This document shows positions 40,164 through 49,203 of a DNA stretch of 64,000 nucleotides, one piece after another. The translations under genes and the position numbers were made by a program. A model generated the notes under the pieces. It searched no databases and had not been told where the DNA came from. It worked only from the letters and a program-made list of their open reading frames with translations. Each line of letters opens with the position of its first letter. Positions within the stretch are counted from its first letter, which is position 1. This stretch comes from Gemmatimonadota bacterium (GTDB lineage Bacteria > Gemmatimonadota > Gemmatimonadetes > Gemmatimonadales > GWC2-71-9), in contig QHUM01000057.1 of NCBI GenBank assembly GCA_003222135.1, positions 27,258 through 91,257 of the forward strand, read 5' to 3'.

Positions 40164-42682
40164 GCGCCGGCGAGCTTCAGCACATCGTTCAGGATGCCGC
40201 CGGCGGTCACGGCAGGCCCCGCCCCCGGTCCGGTGATCACCAGGGGATTGTTTCGATACCGCGTGGTGGTGAAAATGAACTGGTTGTCCGTGCCGTTGAG
40301 CGACGCCATCGGGCTCGAAGCATCCACCACGACCAGGCCGACCCGAATCCGGCGCCGGGTCACGATGGCGCGATAGCGCAGCGCGCCGCCACGCCGGCGC
40401 GCCTGCGCCAGGCGTCGCGCCCACGGCGCGTCGTACTCCTCGAGCCGGGCGAGGAACTCCTCCGGCTTCAGGCGCTCGGCCCCCTGCGGCACCAGCGACT
40501 CCACCGCGATGTCCTTGAGCTCACCGGGAAAGCCGAGCAGTCGCCCTAGAATCAGCGCCTTACGGGCGACGTCCATGCCGGAGAGGTCCTCCCGCGGGTC
40601 GGGCTCCGGGTATCCCTTGGCGATGGCGCCCCGCAGCGCCTCCGAGAAGCGGCGACCGCGTCCCAACTCGCCGAACAGGTAGCCCAACGTACCCGACGGG
40701 CACCCCTCGATCCGCTGCACCCGGTCGCCCGACCCCACCAGCTTGGCGTAGGTGTCCATGATCGGCAATCCGGCGCCGACGGTCGCCTCGTGCAGCAGCT
40801 GGCGTCCATGCGCCTCCGCCGTGGCGCGCAGCTCGTCGTACCGTTTCCGGCTCACCGTAATGGGGCGCTTGTTGGCGAGCACGACGTGCATGCCGGCCGC
40901 CAGCGCCGTCTTGAGCGTCTCGGTCGTGTCGGCCGCGGTGACGTCCACCAGGATCGGATTGGAGAGCGCGTGGCGCGCCGCGAACGTCACCGCCTCCGTC
41001 GCGGACCCGCGGTGGCCGCCGCCGCCCTTGGCTTTCGCGAGCGGCGTGCCCTTCGCCTTGGCGGCGGCGAGGTCCGCGAGCCGGCGCGGCGACAAGCCGG
41101 TCGGATCGAACACGAACCCGCTGCGATCGACCAGCCCGACGATCTGCAACCGCACCACGCCGTGCTTCGCTTTCGCGATCAGCGGCGCCAGGGTGCGGCC
41201 GATCTGGCCGAGGCCCAGGAGCACCACGTCGCTGCGCTCGGCGTGCGCGCCCATGCCTCCGCCGATCTTGCTGAGCTGGAAGGCGCCGTGCACCACGCGC
41301 AGGGCGGGCGCCGCGTCGCCGCCGTCCACCACGAGCGAGAGGTTCAGCTCCGAGGAGCCTTGGGCGATCGCGATGACGTTGATCTTCGCCTCGGCCAGCG
41401 CCGAGAAGACGCGCGCGGCGATGCCGGGGGTCCCCGCCATGCCGAGCCCGACGACCACGACCGTCGCCGCGCCCGCGCGCACTTCCACGCGGTCGATTTC
41501 CTGCCGCCCGATCTCGCGCCGGAACGCCTCGTCGAGCCGCTTGCGCGCCCGCTCCGCCTGGTCCTCCGGGACGCTGAAGCAGATCGACTGCTCGGAGGAC
41601 GCTTGACTGATGAGTGAGACGGAGATCCCTTCGTGGTGCACCGCGGCGAAGGCCCGCGCCGCGATCCCCGGCACGCCGAGCATGCCGCTCCCGGTCACGG
41701 TGAGCAGCGCCTGCCGGGGGATCGCGGAGAGCGCCTTGACCGGGTAGGCGTTCAGGGTGCGTCGGCGGGAGATCTCCGTCCCGAGCGACGCCGGCTCGGC
41801 GACCGGCCGGATTCGCACCGCGACGTTGCGCCGCAGCACCGGGACGAGCGCCCTCGGGTGCAGCACTTTCGCTCCGTAGTACGCGAGCTCGGCGGCTTCG
41901 CGCACGTGAAGCTGCGGGATGACGCGCGCGTCCGGCACGATGCGCGGGTCGGCGGTGAGCATGCCCGGGACGTCCTTCCAGAGGGAGACCTCCCGCGCGC
42001 CCAGCGTGCGGGCGAGCAGGGTGGCCGTGAGGTCCGAGCCGCCGCGCCCGAGCGTGACCGCCTGTCCGTCCGGCGCGGCGCCGAGGAAGCCGGGAACGAC
42101 CGGCACGATGCCCTTGGCGAGGAGCGGGCGGAGCACCCGGCGCGCGCTGCGCTCGGTGCGCCCGAGATCGGGCGAGGCGTTGCCGAACGTCCCATCGGTG
42201 TGGATCACGTTCACGGCGTCCACGTAGGTGGCGGGGCAACCGGCGGTGTCGAGCGCCGCCGCGACGATGCGGGCCGAGAGGTGCTCGCCCCGCGCGACCA
42301 GATAGTCGGTGGTCCGAGGCGTCAGCTCGCGCAGGACGCGCAACCCGGCCGCGAGCGGCTCGACCTCCGCAAACGCGCTCTCGATCGTTCGCAGCAGCTC
42401 GTCTGCCCGTGGGCCGGAGCGCACCAGCGCGGCGACGGCTTCGCGGTGCTGTGCCGACAGCCTGTCCAGCGTGGCGCGGGCCCTGTCCGCGTCGCCCCGG
42501 ACGGCCGCGCCGGCGAGATCGAGCAGGGCGTCCGTCACGCCCGCCATGGCGGATACCACGACCACGAGGGGTGCGGGCCGCTGCGCCCGGATGACGGACA
42601 CGGCGTGCGCGATGGCCGCGCCGTTCGCGAGCGAGGCACCGCCGAACTTGTGGATCTCGAGAGCGCGTCGGGAGCGCGGCAT
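40160..42682 (-). CDS. thrA: Bifunctional aspartokinase/homoserine dehydrogenase
   Basis: 840 residues. N-terminal aspartokinase (IHKFGGASLANGAAI, VTLGRGGSDLTATLLA, WKDVPGMLTADPRIV), two ACT repeats in the middle (LLTVTGSGMLGVPGIAARAF, TVVVVGLGMAGTPGIAARVF), then homoserine dehydrogenase (VVLLGLGQIGRTLAPLI, VVLANKRPIT, GAGLPIMDT, EDLSGMDVARKALILGRLLG). ATG 42682 has a GAGG site 8 bases upstream; seven codons more are open. This is the second aspartokinase of the cluster. Threonine feedback through the ACT domains is expected. It is divergent from asd and coupled to thrC. Confidence 0.95.
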   Translation of the reverse strand: MPRSRRALEIHKFGGASLANGAAIAHAVSVIRAQRPAPLVVVVSAMAGVTDALLDLAGAAVRGDADRARATLDRLSAQHREAVAALVRSGPRADELLRTIESAFAEVEPLAAGLRVLRELTPRTTDYLVARGEHLSARIVAAALDTAGCPATYVDAVNVIHTDGTFGNASPDLGRTERSARRVLRPLLAKGIVPVVPGFLGAAPDGQAVTLGRGGSDLTATLLARTLGAREVSLWKDVPGMLTADPRIVPDARVIPQLHVREAAELAYYGAKVLHPRALVPVLRRNVAVRIRPVAEPASLGTEISRRRTLNAYPVKALSAIPRQALLTVTGSGMLGVPGIAARAFAAVHHEGISVSLISQASSEQSICFSVPEDQAERARKRLDEAFRREIGRQEIDRVEVRAGAATVVVVGLGMAGTPGIAARVFSALAEAKINVIAIAQGSSELNLSLVVDGGDAAPALRVVHGAFQLSKIGGGMGAHAERSDVVLLGLGQIGRTLAPLIAKAKHGVVRLQIVGLVDRSGFVFDPTGLSPRRLADLAAAKAKGTPLAKAKGGGGHRGSATEAVTFAARHALSNPILVDVTAADTTETLKTALAAGMHVVLANKRPITVSRKRYDELRATAEAHGRQLLHEATVGAGLPIMDTYAKLVGSGDRVQRIEGCPSGTLGYLFGELGRGRRFSEALRGAIAKGYPEPDPREDLSGMDVARKALILGRLLGFPGELKDIAVESLVPQGAERLKPEEFLARLEEYDAPWARRLAQARRRGGALRYRAIVTRRRIRVGLVVVDASSPMASLNGTDNQFIFTTTRYRNNPLVITGPGAGPAVTAGGILNDVLKLAGA

Positions 42683-42734
42683 GGTGAACCTCAAGAACAG
42701 CAAAGCCCGGGCAGTGCGTGCCGCGGGCGGTCGC

Positions 42735-42764
42735 TTTTTAGCACCTTGTTTAACGTGGCGGCAA
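42735..42764 (-). promoter_or_regulatory. Candidate promoter of thrA-thrC
   Basis: On the minus strand, TTGCCG (42764-42759), an 18-base spacer and TAAAAA (42740-42735). It leaves a leader of about 45 bases before ATG 42682. I see no leader peptide or attenuator. Confidence 0.4.
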
Positions 42765-42852
42765 TACGCGGCAAATCACCACGCGACTTCGATTGTATCT
42801 TCATAGTTATCGCGGGGTTCGGCGAGCGTCAAGGCGCGAAAGGAAGGGCGTG

Positions 42853-43914
42853 ATGGCGCAGATCCGCGTCGGCATTCTCGGCGCAACGGGCACGGTCGGT
42901 CAACGGTTCATCGCCATGCTGGAGGAGCACCCCCAGTTCGTGGTGACCGCGCTGGCCGCCTCGGACCGGTCCCAGGGGCGGGCGTACGGGGAGGCCTGCA
43001 CGTGGCGCCTCCCCGGCGACATCCCGACCCCGGTCCGCTCGCTGGTCGTGCAGGCGCCCCGGCCGCCGCTCGACTGCGACCTCGTCTTCTCGAGCCTCCC
43101 GGCGGACGTCGCCGGCGAGACCGAGACCGCCTTCGCGCGCGCGGGGTTCGCCGTGGTGAGCAACTCCTCGGCCCACCGCCTGGATGAGTCGGTACCGCTG
43201 CTTATTCCCGAGGTGAACCCCGAGCACTTGGCACTGCTCGACGGGTGCGGGGCGGGGGGAGGAAAGCGTGGCTTCATCGTCACCAACCCCAACTGCTCGA
43301 CCGTCATGCTGGCGCTCGCCCTGGCGCCGCTCGCGGCGCGCTTCGGTGTCGAGGCCGTGGCCGCGACCACGCTGCAGGCGGTGTCGGGGGCCGGCTATCC
43401 CGGTGTCCCGTCGCTCGACATCACCGACAACGTGATCCCCTATATCGCGAACGAAGAGGAGAAAATCGAGCGGGAGACCCTCAAGATCCTCGGGCGGCTG
43501 AACGGCGATCGCATCGCGCCGGCGCCGTTCCCGGTGAGCGCGCAGTGCCACCGGGTGAACGTCGTGGACGGGCACATGGCGGCGGTGCGGGTGAAGCTCG
43601 CCCGGCCCGCCGGTTTGGCGGAGCTGCGCGAGGCGTTCGCCGGGTTCGCGGGCGAGCCGCAGCGGTTGGGGCTGCACACGGCTCCCGCGTACCCCATCCT
43701 CGTGCGGGACGAGCCCGACCGGCCGCAGCCGCGGCTCGACCGCGACGCCGGGCGGGGAATGAGCCTCACGGTAGGGCGGATCGCGGCGGATCGGGTGCTC
43801 GGTCACCGGTTCGTCGTGCTGAGCCACAATACGATTCGCGGCGCCGCGGGGGCTGCGATCCTGAACGCCGAGCTGCTCGTGGCGCGGGGCTACCTGCCGG
43901 GCGCCGGCAGCTGA
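42853..43914 (+). CDS. asd: Aspartate-semialdehyde dehydrogenase (archaeal/fungal-type)
   Basis: 353 residues. It reduces aspartyl phosphate to the semialdehyde used by both the DapA and homoserine branches. GILGATGTVGQRFIAML binds NADP, VVSNSSAHRLDESVPLLIPE and the catalytic Cys in VTNPNCSTVMLALALAPL follow, then AVSGAGYPGVPSLDITDNV and the His region SAQCHRVNVVDGHMAAV. This block order is that of the archaeal/fungal ASADH group rather than the enterobacterial one. ATG 42853 follows an AGGAAGGG ribosome site. It is divergent from thrA. Confidence 0.94.
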   Translation: MAQIRVGILGATGTVGQRFIAMLEEHPQFVVTALAASDRSQGRAYGEACTWRLPGDIPTPVRSLVVQAPRPPLDCDLVFSSLPADVAGETETAFARAGFAVVSNSSAHRLDESVPLLIPEVNPEHLALLDGCGAGGGKRGFIVTNPNCSTVMLALALAPLAARFGVEAVAATTLQAVSGAGYPGVPSLDITDNVIPYIANEEEKIERETLKILGRLNGDRIAPAPFPVSAQCHRVNVVDGHMAAVRVKLARPAGLAELREAFAGFAGEPQRLGLHTAPAYPILVRDEPDRPQPRLDRDAGRGMSLTVGRIAADRVLGHRFVVLSHNTIRGAAGAAILNAELLVARGYLPGAGS

Positions 43915-43950
43915 GCCACGCGCCCTGTCCGCCGCTCGGAGTGGTCACTC

Positions 43951-43982
43951 GTCACACCCCGCGGCGACTCCGGGCGTGTGAC
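43951..43982. terminator. Hairpin after asd
   Basis: GTCACAC-CCCG (43951-43961) and CGGG-C-GTGTGAC (43971-43982) can pair with one bulge, 37 bases after the asd stop. No U-run follows, so it may be a weak terminator or an operator for the next gene. Confidence 0.45.
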
Positions 43983-44013
43983 TCCGGTCACGACCGCTTG
44001 TCGCCGGCCGGTG

Positions 44014-44020
44014 TTACTTT
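44014..44020 (+). promoter_or_regulatory. -10-like box just before GTG 44027
   Basis: TTACTTT followed by TTCGGT and the GTG start closely resembles TAACTTTCGGCGT before ybaB. This suggests a leaderless transcript for the zinc-ribbon gene. Confidence 0.35.
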
Positions 44021-44026
44021 TTCGGT

Positions 44027-44416
44027 GTGACGATTCCGTTCCGCCCGATCACCCCGACGCGCCTACAGGCGAAGGGCTGGGCCCGAGTCGGCAAGCCGGG
44101 CGCTCATCTGCTGCGCCGCGGCGCGTGGTACCCGGTGGTGCGCATCTCGTCGAGCCACATCGTCGTGCTCGACGTGAACCGGCGTAACGTGCCGGTCGAC
44201 CGCCGCTTCCTCGAGATCCGCTATCATCCCCCGGAGCGCTGGAGCATCGTGCGGTGCGAGCCCCGCGAGATCCAGCGGGTCGGTCGAATCTTCCCGCTGA
44301 CGTACGCGGTGTGCCCGAGCTGCCGGCACCGGCAGGCGTTCGAGGCGGAGTCCAAGGAGTTGAACTGCGAGCGCTGCAAGAAAATGGCGGGCTTGGCGTG
44401 GGACGAGCTGAGCTAG
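44027..44416 (+). CDS. Zinc-ribbon protein of unknown function (paralogue A)
   Basis: 129 residues. An N-terminal basic strand region contains LLRRGAWYPVVRISSSHIVV and VPVDRRFLEIRYHPPERWSIV. A C-terminal zinc ribbon follows, with YAVCPSCRHRQAFEAESKEL then NCERCKKMAG (CxxC..CxxC). The gene at 45047 has the same layout and shares LRRGAWYPVV, the 'W-S-[IV]-V' strand and 'YAVCPxCxxRQ-F', so they are paralogues. The two flank a MOSC gene. No known family comes to mind; a small RNA- or protein-binding role is only a guess. Confidence 0.75.
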   Translation: MTIPFRPITPTRLQAKGWARVGKPGAHLLRRGAWYPVVRISSSHIVVLDVNRRNVPVDRRFLEIRYHPPERWSIVRCEPREIQRVGRIFPLTYAVCPSCRHRQAFEAESKELNCERCKKMAGLAWDELS

Positions 44417-44417
44417 G

Positions 44418-44996
44418 CTACAGCGCGACGACCCGATCGCCCACCGCCACGATTCCCGAACCCACTCCGACGCAGTAAAACCCCCGCATTCCGTCTTCGA
44501 GAAACTGCAGCGTCTCTTTCAGCACGGCGGTCTCCACCACGCCGCCCAGCGCCCAGCCGCTGAACGGCCGGCAGGGATGCGCGACCTGGAGAACGTGCAG
44601 CCGCACCACCTCGCGGCCGTCGGGCGTGACGAACCCGACGCCCCCGTCCAAGTCTTCCATCCGCACGCGGGCCCCCGACTGCACCAGGATGTTCTCGCCC
44701 GCGCAGCCGGGCGTGATCCGATCGCCCAGCCGCGCGCGCATCAGGTCGTAGTGCGCCGTGAAGCCCAGCGAGATGCCGTGCTCGCCATCCGGATTCTTGG
44801 TGCTGGGATGCATGCGGTGATGGACGTCCACGATCCACGCGCCGTGATCGGCCTCGCCGAGCGCGCCGTCGGGCGACACCGTGAGCCGCTCGACTGTGAG
44901 AATCGGAACAGTGTCGTACACGCGATGCGGTTTCTCGCCCGTCTTGAGGGAGGAGCGCTGGATCTGCAGCCGGACCACACGACCGAGCTCACGCAT
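44418..44996 (-). CDS. MOSC-domain protein
   Basis: About 192 residues from ATG 44996 (ATG 45011 is an in-frame alternative). MOSC domains act in molybdenum-cofactor sulfuration or in molybdoenzyme-like reductases. Visible features are DHGAWIVDVHHRMHPSTKNP, LGDRITPGCAGENILVQ and the conserved cysteine in VLQVAHPCRPFSGWALG, with VLKETLQFLEDGMRGFYC. The Cys lies where family members bind sulfur or molybdenum. It is a stand-alone domain without the beta-barrel N-domain. It converges on the paralogue A gene with one base between the stops. Confidence 0.8.
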   Translation of the reverse strand: MRELGRVVRLQIQRSSLKTGEKPHRVYDTVPILTVERLTVSPDGALGEADHGAWIVDVHHRMHPSTKNPDGEHGISLGFTAHYDLMRARLGDRITPGCAGENILVQSGARVRMEDLDGGVGFVTPDGREVVRLHVLQVAHPCRPFSGWALGGVVETAVLKETLQFLEDGMRGFYCVGVGSGIVAVGDRVVAL

Positions 44997-45046
44997 AACC
45001 AAATTTATCAAATCGTGGTATCATGTGGGGTCGCCATCCCCCAAAC

Positions 45047-45412
45047 ATGCGAATCACGCTAGGCTGGGCCCGAAGTGCCGACAACGTGGCGGATGTGCTG
45101 CGCCGCGGCGCGTGGTATCCGGTCGTGGAGGAAGCCGCGGACGGACACGTCGTCGTCGAAGTACGCCGGCAGCGGATCCGTCTCAACCGCGCGGACGTGA
45201 CGGTGCGCACCGAGCCCCCCGATCACTGGAGCGTCGTGGTTCGCACCGGCGTGCTGCGGCCCACCCCGGGAGGGAAGGGCATGGAGGTCGTCACGACGTA
45301 CGCCGTCTGCCCCTTGTGCCACTACCGCCAGGACTTCGCCGGCAAGCCGGTCACCCTGCGGTGCGTGCGCTGCGGCGCCACGTCGCCCGTGGACTGGACG
45401 GAGACATGCTAA
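45047..45412 (+). CDS. Zinc-ribbon protein of unknown function (paralogue B)
   Basis: 121 residues from ATG 45047 (an in-frame ATG lies eight codons upstream). MRITLGWARSADNVADV, LRRGAWYPVVEEAADGHVVV, RLNRADVTVRT and DHWSVVV precede a zinc ribbon, TTYAVCPLCHYRQDFAGKPV then LRCVRCGAT. Its architecture and several blocks match the gene at 44027. It is divergent from the MOSC gene, and its last 4 bases overlap the convergent ABC permease gene. Function unknown. Confidence 0.75.
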   Translation: MRITLGWARSADNVADVLRRGAWYPVVEEAADGHVVVEVRRQRIRLNRADVTVRTEPPDHWSVVVRTGVLRPTPGGKGMEVVTTYAVCPLCHYRQDFAGKPVTLRCVRCGATSPVDWTETC

Positions 45413-47135
45413 CCGGTTCCCGTCCCGGCGGGGTCGATCCGGTCGAACACCCCGCCCAGGAAGGAGACGGCCATCGCTCCCTCGAACACCACCACACCCG
45501 ACGCGACCAAGATCCCGAGCGCTACCGCCCACAGCGCCGACAGCCCGACGGCGTGAGCCCCCACGCCGGCGATCCCGCCGGCGATCGTGGCGGGCACGAG
45601 GGCGACGAGGAGCGCGACCAGGCTCGCCGCCGTCATGAGAATCCGCTGGCCGGTCGCCTCGAGTCCCACCGCGCGATCCCGCCCCACGCTGACCCAAGCC
45701 GGGAAGAGTAGCACCGCCGCGTTCTGGACCAAGACCAGCACGAGCAGCACCGCGGCCGTCGCGGGTAGCGCGGCGACGAGGAGCGCGAGGCGATCGCCCA
45801 GCGACGGGAGCTCGGGGCCCGGTCGGCTGGCCGTGGCCGCGAAGGCGCCCAGGAGACAGCTCCAGACGACGAGGCCGATCAGCGTCACCGGAGCCGCCAC
45901 CTCGCCGCGCACTACGTCGCGTCCGTGCACGGGGTAGCCCTTGAGCACGTCCAGCATCTCGAAGTCTTGCCGCAGGTCACACCGCGCCGTGAGCGGTCCG
46001 AGCACCAGCGCGATGGCGCCGAGCCCCAACAGCATCACCGCCACGAGATCGAGCGCGCGCAGCGGTCCGCTTGCGAGCGTCATCGAGCCGGCGATCACCA
46101 AGGCGACGAGCAGGACGAGCGTGCGCGGGCGCAAATCGCGAGTGGCGCCGACGGCGTTCTTCCAGAGGATGGCGCCGGCGGGCCCCCCGGTCGGTGCCAG
46201 CCGCAGGCGTATCGGGCCGGTCGATTGCCGGGCTCGGATGGTTCGCTCCCCCCACCGTCCCTGTCGCGCAGCCTCGACCCGCCGCGCCACCTTGGCGGCG
46301 TGCTCCACGGCGGCTTCCTCGAAAGCGAGCGTCGAGCGGACCACCCAGACGTAGTGGACCGCGAGCACGAGCAGCGCGGCCGGGAGCCGGCTCGCGAAGG
46401 CCACCGGACTTGCGGCGACGAGCGGCGCTACCAGTGCCTCGAGCGGCCACAGCAGCACCCCGAGCGGCCCGGAATGCATCACACTCGTCAGCGCCGCGTA
46501 GCCCTGTGTGGAGCCGTCTTGGAACGCCGATACGATCCCGGGGAGCGCACGGCGCAGGCTCCACCAGACGAGTGCAACGACGAGTGCCAGTCCGAGCAGC
46601 GTGCCGAGCCGGCGTCGCCACCCCGTTACACCCTGCTGGGTCAGACTCGCCCACAGCAGGGACGCGCCGGCGTAGTGCAGCTGCAGCGTACTGTACACTA
46701 GCCACAGCCCCACCACACGGAACAGCCGCAGCCCGCTTACCTGGCCGCCCGAGAAGACCAGCGCGGACAGAAGGGCCGAAAAAAATAGCGGCAGCTGGGA
46801 CCGCAGCAGCTTGAAGTCGATCACCTGACGCCGCGTGAGCGGGGCGGTGAACAGGTACTGTGTCTCGGCGAGACTGAAGGTGAACGGCGTCTCGGCGCTG
46901 CCGAATAGCCACTTGAGGAGCACGAGCGTGCTCAGGAGCCCCACGGCCACGATCTCACCGCCGGGCGAGGCGACCGCCCCGAGCCCCCCTCCCCGGCGCG
47001 GCCGGAAAAAGAACCAGTAGAAGTAGAGCGCCCCGACCACCAGCCCGATCAGGTACTTGGGCTGGCGCAGTCGCGCTACGCGGCGACGGGTGGCGTTGAC
47101 GAGGGACCGCCCGGTGAGGTAAAGCGCCGCCTCGA

Positions 47136-47139
<4 letters not shown>
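45409..47139 (-). CDS. ABC-type exporter permease
   Basis: 576 residues starting at ATG 47139, which overlaps the ATPase stop by 4 bases. About ten or more hydrophobic helices are visible in two sets (KYLIGLVVGALYFYWFFF, LLSTLVLLKWLFG, LLGLALVVALVWWSL, TLVLLVALVIAGSMTL, LVALLVALVPATIAGGIAG), with a long cytoplasmic basic loop (VARRVEAARQGRWGERTIRA). It resembles large ABC-2 permeases of ABC exporters. With the ATPase it should form an ABC exporter; the substrate is unknown. The MarR gene upstream is divergent and may control it. Confidence 0.82.
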
Positions 47140-47855
<716 letters not shown>

Positions 47856-47864
47856 CCGGCTGCA

Positions 47865-47870
47865 AATTTA
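47865..47870 (-). promoter_or_regulatory. -10-like box TAAATT before the ABC ATPase gene
   Basis: On the minus strand TAAATTTGCAGCCGG leads into ATG 47855. It matches the TAAnTT motif seen elsewhere, and a leaderless or very short-leader mRNA is expected. Confidence 0.4.
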
Positions 47871-47908
47871 GGGAAAACCGTGACTTGCGCACGCGGCGAA
47901 GTTGTTAG

Positions 47909-47927
47909 TATGTTAATAGTCAACATA
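47909..47927. promoter_or_regulatory. Candidate MarR operator
   Basis: TATGTT-N7-AACATA (47909-47914 and 47922-47927) is a perfect inverted repeat in an AT-rich island, unusual here, between the divergent ABC exporter and MarR genes. A shifted TTAATA-N7-TATTAA symmetry overlaps it. Confidence 0.6.
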
Positions 47928-47948
47928 TTAATGAACTCCGAGGCTGGC

Positions 47949-48410
47949 ATGACCGATCGCTCCGAGCTGGCCCTGCAGCTGACCGACGCTATCACCGCCG
48001 CACGGGCGGCAGTGGAGCACGCCGGCGATCGGGCCTTCCGCTCCTACGGGCTGTCGCACCGCGCCCATGCGGCGCTCAACGCCGTCGATGGGAGCGGCCC
48101 CGACGGCGCCCGGCCCAAGGATGTCGCCGCCGCGCTGGGCGTGTCCCGCGCCGCCGCAACCACGTTCATCCAGCGGCTCGAGCTGAAGGGGCTCGTCGAG
48201 ACCACTCCAGACGCCGAGGACGATCGGGGCGTACGGGTGACCCTCACCCGCCAGGGGCTCGAGGTGCTGCTGCGGGTAGGCCAGCTCGAGCGGCGGCTCG
48301 CCGCCCGGGCGATCGAAGGGCTGCCGGCATCGGGCATCGCGCGGGCCGTGCATGTGCTCGAGGGATTCAAGCGCCGGCTCGAGGAACGGCAGATCGGCGT
48401 CGTCCGGTAG
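47949..48410 (+). CDS. MarR-family transcriptional regulator
   Basis: 153 residues from ATG 47949 with GAGG five bases upstream; ATG 47931, next to the operator, is an alternative. A winged helix is visible: ALNAVDGSGPDGARPKDVAA, recognition helix VSRAAATTFIQRLELKGLVE, and wing TPDAEDDRGVRVTLTRQGLE. It is divergent from the ABC exporter, and the inverted repeat between them suggests autoregulation and control of the exporter. Confidence 0.85.
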   Translation: MTDRSELALQLTDAITAARAAVEHAGDRAFRSYGLSHRAHAALNAVDGSGPDGARPKDVAAALGVSRAAATTFIQRLELKGLVETTPDAEDDRGVRVTLTRQGLEVLLRVGQLERRLAARAIEGLPASGIARAVHVLEGFKRRLEERQIGVVR

Positions 48411-48426
48411 ATGCGGGTTTCACGCG

Positions 48427-49203
48427 TTGAACAGTGACGGCGTCGCCATCCCGGCGGCGGCGCGCGCCCTGCGCGCGGCGCCGCGCGTCGTGGTCGCGAC
48501 CGGCGCGGGGATGTCCCAGGACAGCGGCATCCCGACCTTCCGGGACGCGGCGCGCGGACTGTGGGCGCGGTACGACCCGGAGGAGCTGGCTACCGAGGCG
48601 GCATTTCGGCGCCACCCCGCGCGGGTGTTCGGGTGGTATGCTTGGCGACGGCGTCTGGTGCACGCCGCTACGCCCCACGCGGGGTATCACGCGCTCGTCG
48701 CGTTGGAGGGCCTCGTGCCCGAGCTCGCCATCGTGACGCAGAACGTGGATGGCCTGCACACGCGGGTCGGCAGCCGACGGGTGCTCGAGCTGCACGGGTC
48801 GCTGGAGCGGTTCTCGTGTCTCGACGCCCGCCACCCGTTTCCGGCCGAGCGAGCCCCTGAGCCCGCGGCGGATACGGAGTGCGAGCCGCCGCGCTGCGAG
48901 CAGTGCGGGTCGCCGGTACGGCCCGACGTGGTCTGGTTCGGCGAGATGCTCCCGGAGCGGGTGACGGCGGAGGCGTGGGCGCTGGCGGCGTCGTGCCGAG
49001 CGATGCTGGTGGTGGGGACGTCAGGGCTGGTGCAGCCGGCCGCTCAGCTTCCTCTTATAGCGCGCGAGGCGGGGGCGACGGTCATCGAGGTGAACCCCGA
49101 TCCGACCGAGCTATCCGACGCCGCGCACATCGTTTGCCGCGGCCGTGCCGGGGCAGTGCTGCCGGCGCTGGTCGCCGCACTGACGCAAGGAGCGACGCAG
49201 TGA
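48427..49203 (+). CDS. Sir2-family NAD-dependent protein deacylase
   Basis: 258 residues from TTG 48427. NAD-binding motifs are GAGMSQDSGIPTFRDA, TQNVDGLHTRVG and VVGTSGLVQPAA; the catalytic His is in LELHGSLERFSC. The zinc module is altered: the first pair reads CLDA instead of CxxC, while RCEQCGSPVRPDVVWFGEML keeps the second pair, and an extra Cys lies in DTECEPP. Three to four Cys are still available, so zinc may be held differently. It overlaps pyk by 4 bases. Deacylase specificity cannot be read. Confidence 0.87.
   Translation: MNSDGVAIPAAARALRAAPRVVVATGAGMSQDSGIPTFRDAARGLWARYDPEELATEAAFRRHPARVFGWYAWRRRLVHAATPHAGYHALVALEGLVPELAIVTQNVDGLHTRVGSRRVLELHGSLERFSCLDARHPFPAERAPEPAADTECEPPRCEQCGSPVRPDVVWFGEMLPERVTAEAWALAASCRAMLVVGTSGLVQPAAQLPLIAREAGATVIEVNPDPTELSDAAHIVCRGRAGAVLPALVAALTQGATQ

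Noticed and set aside
42683..42852. Threonine attenuator upstream of thrA
   Set aside because: No leader peptide with repeated Thr/Ile codons and no terminator/antiterminator pair is apparent.
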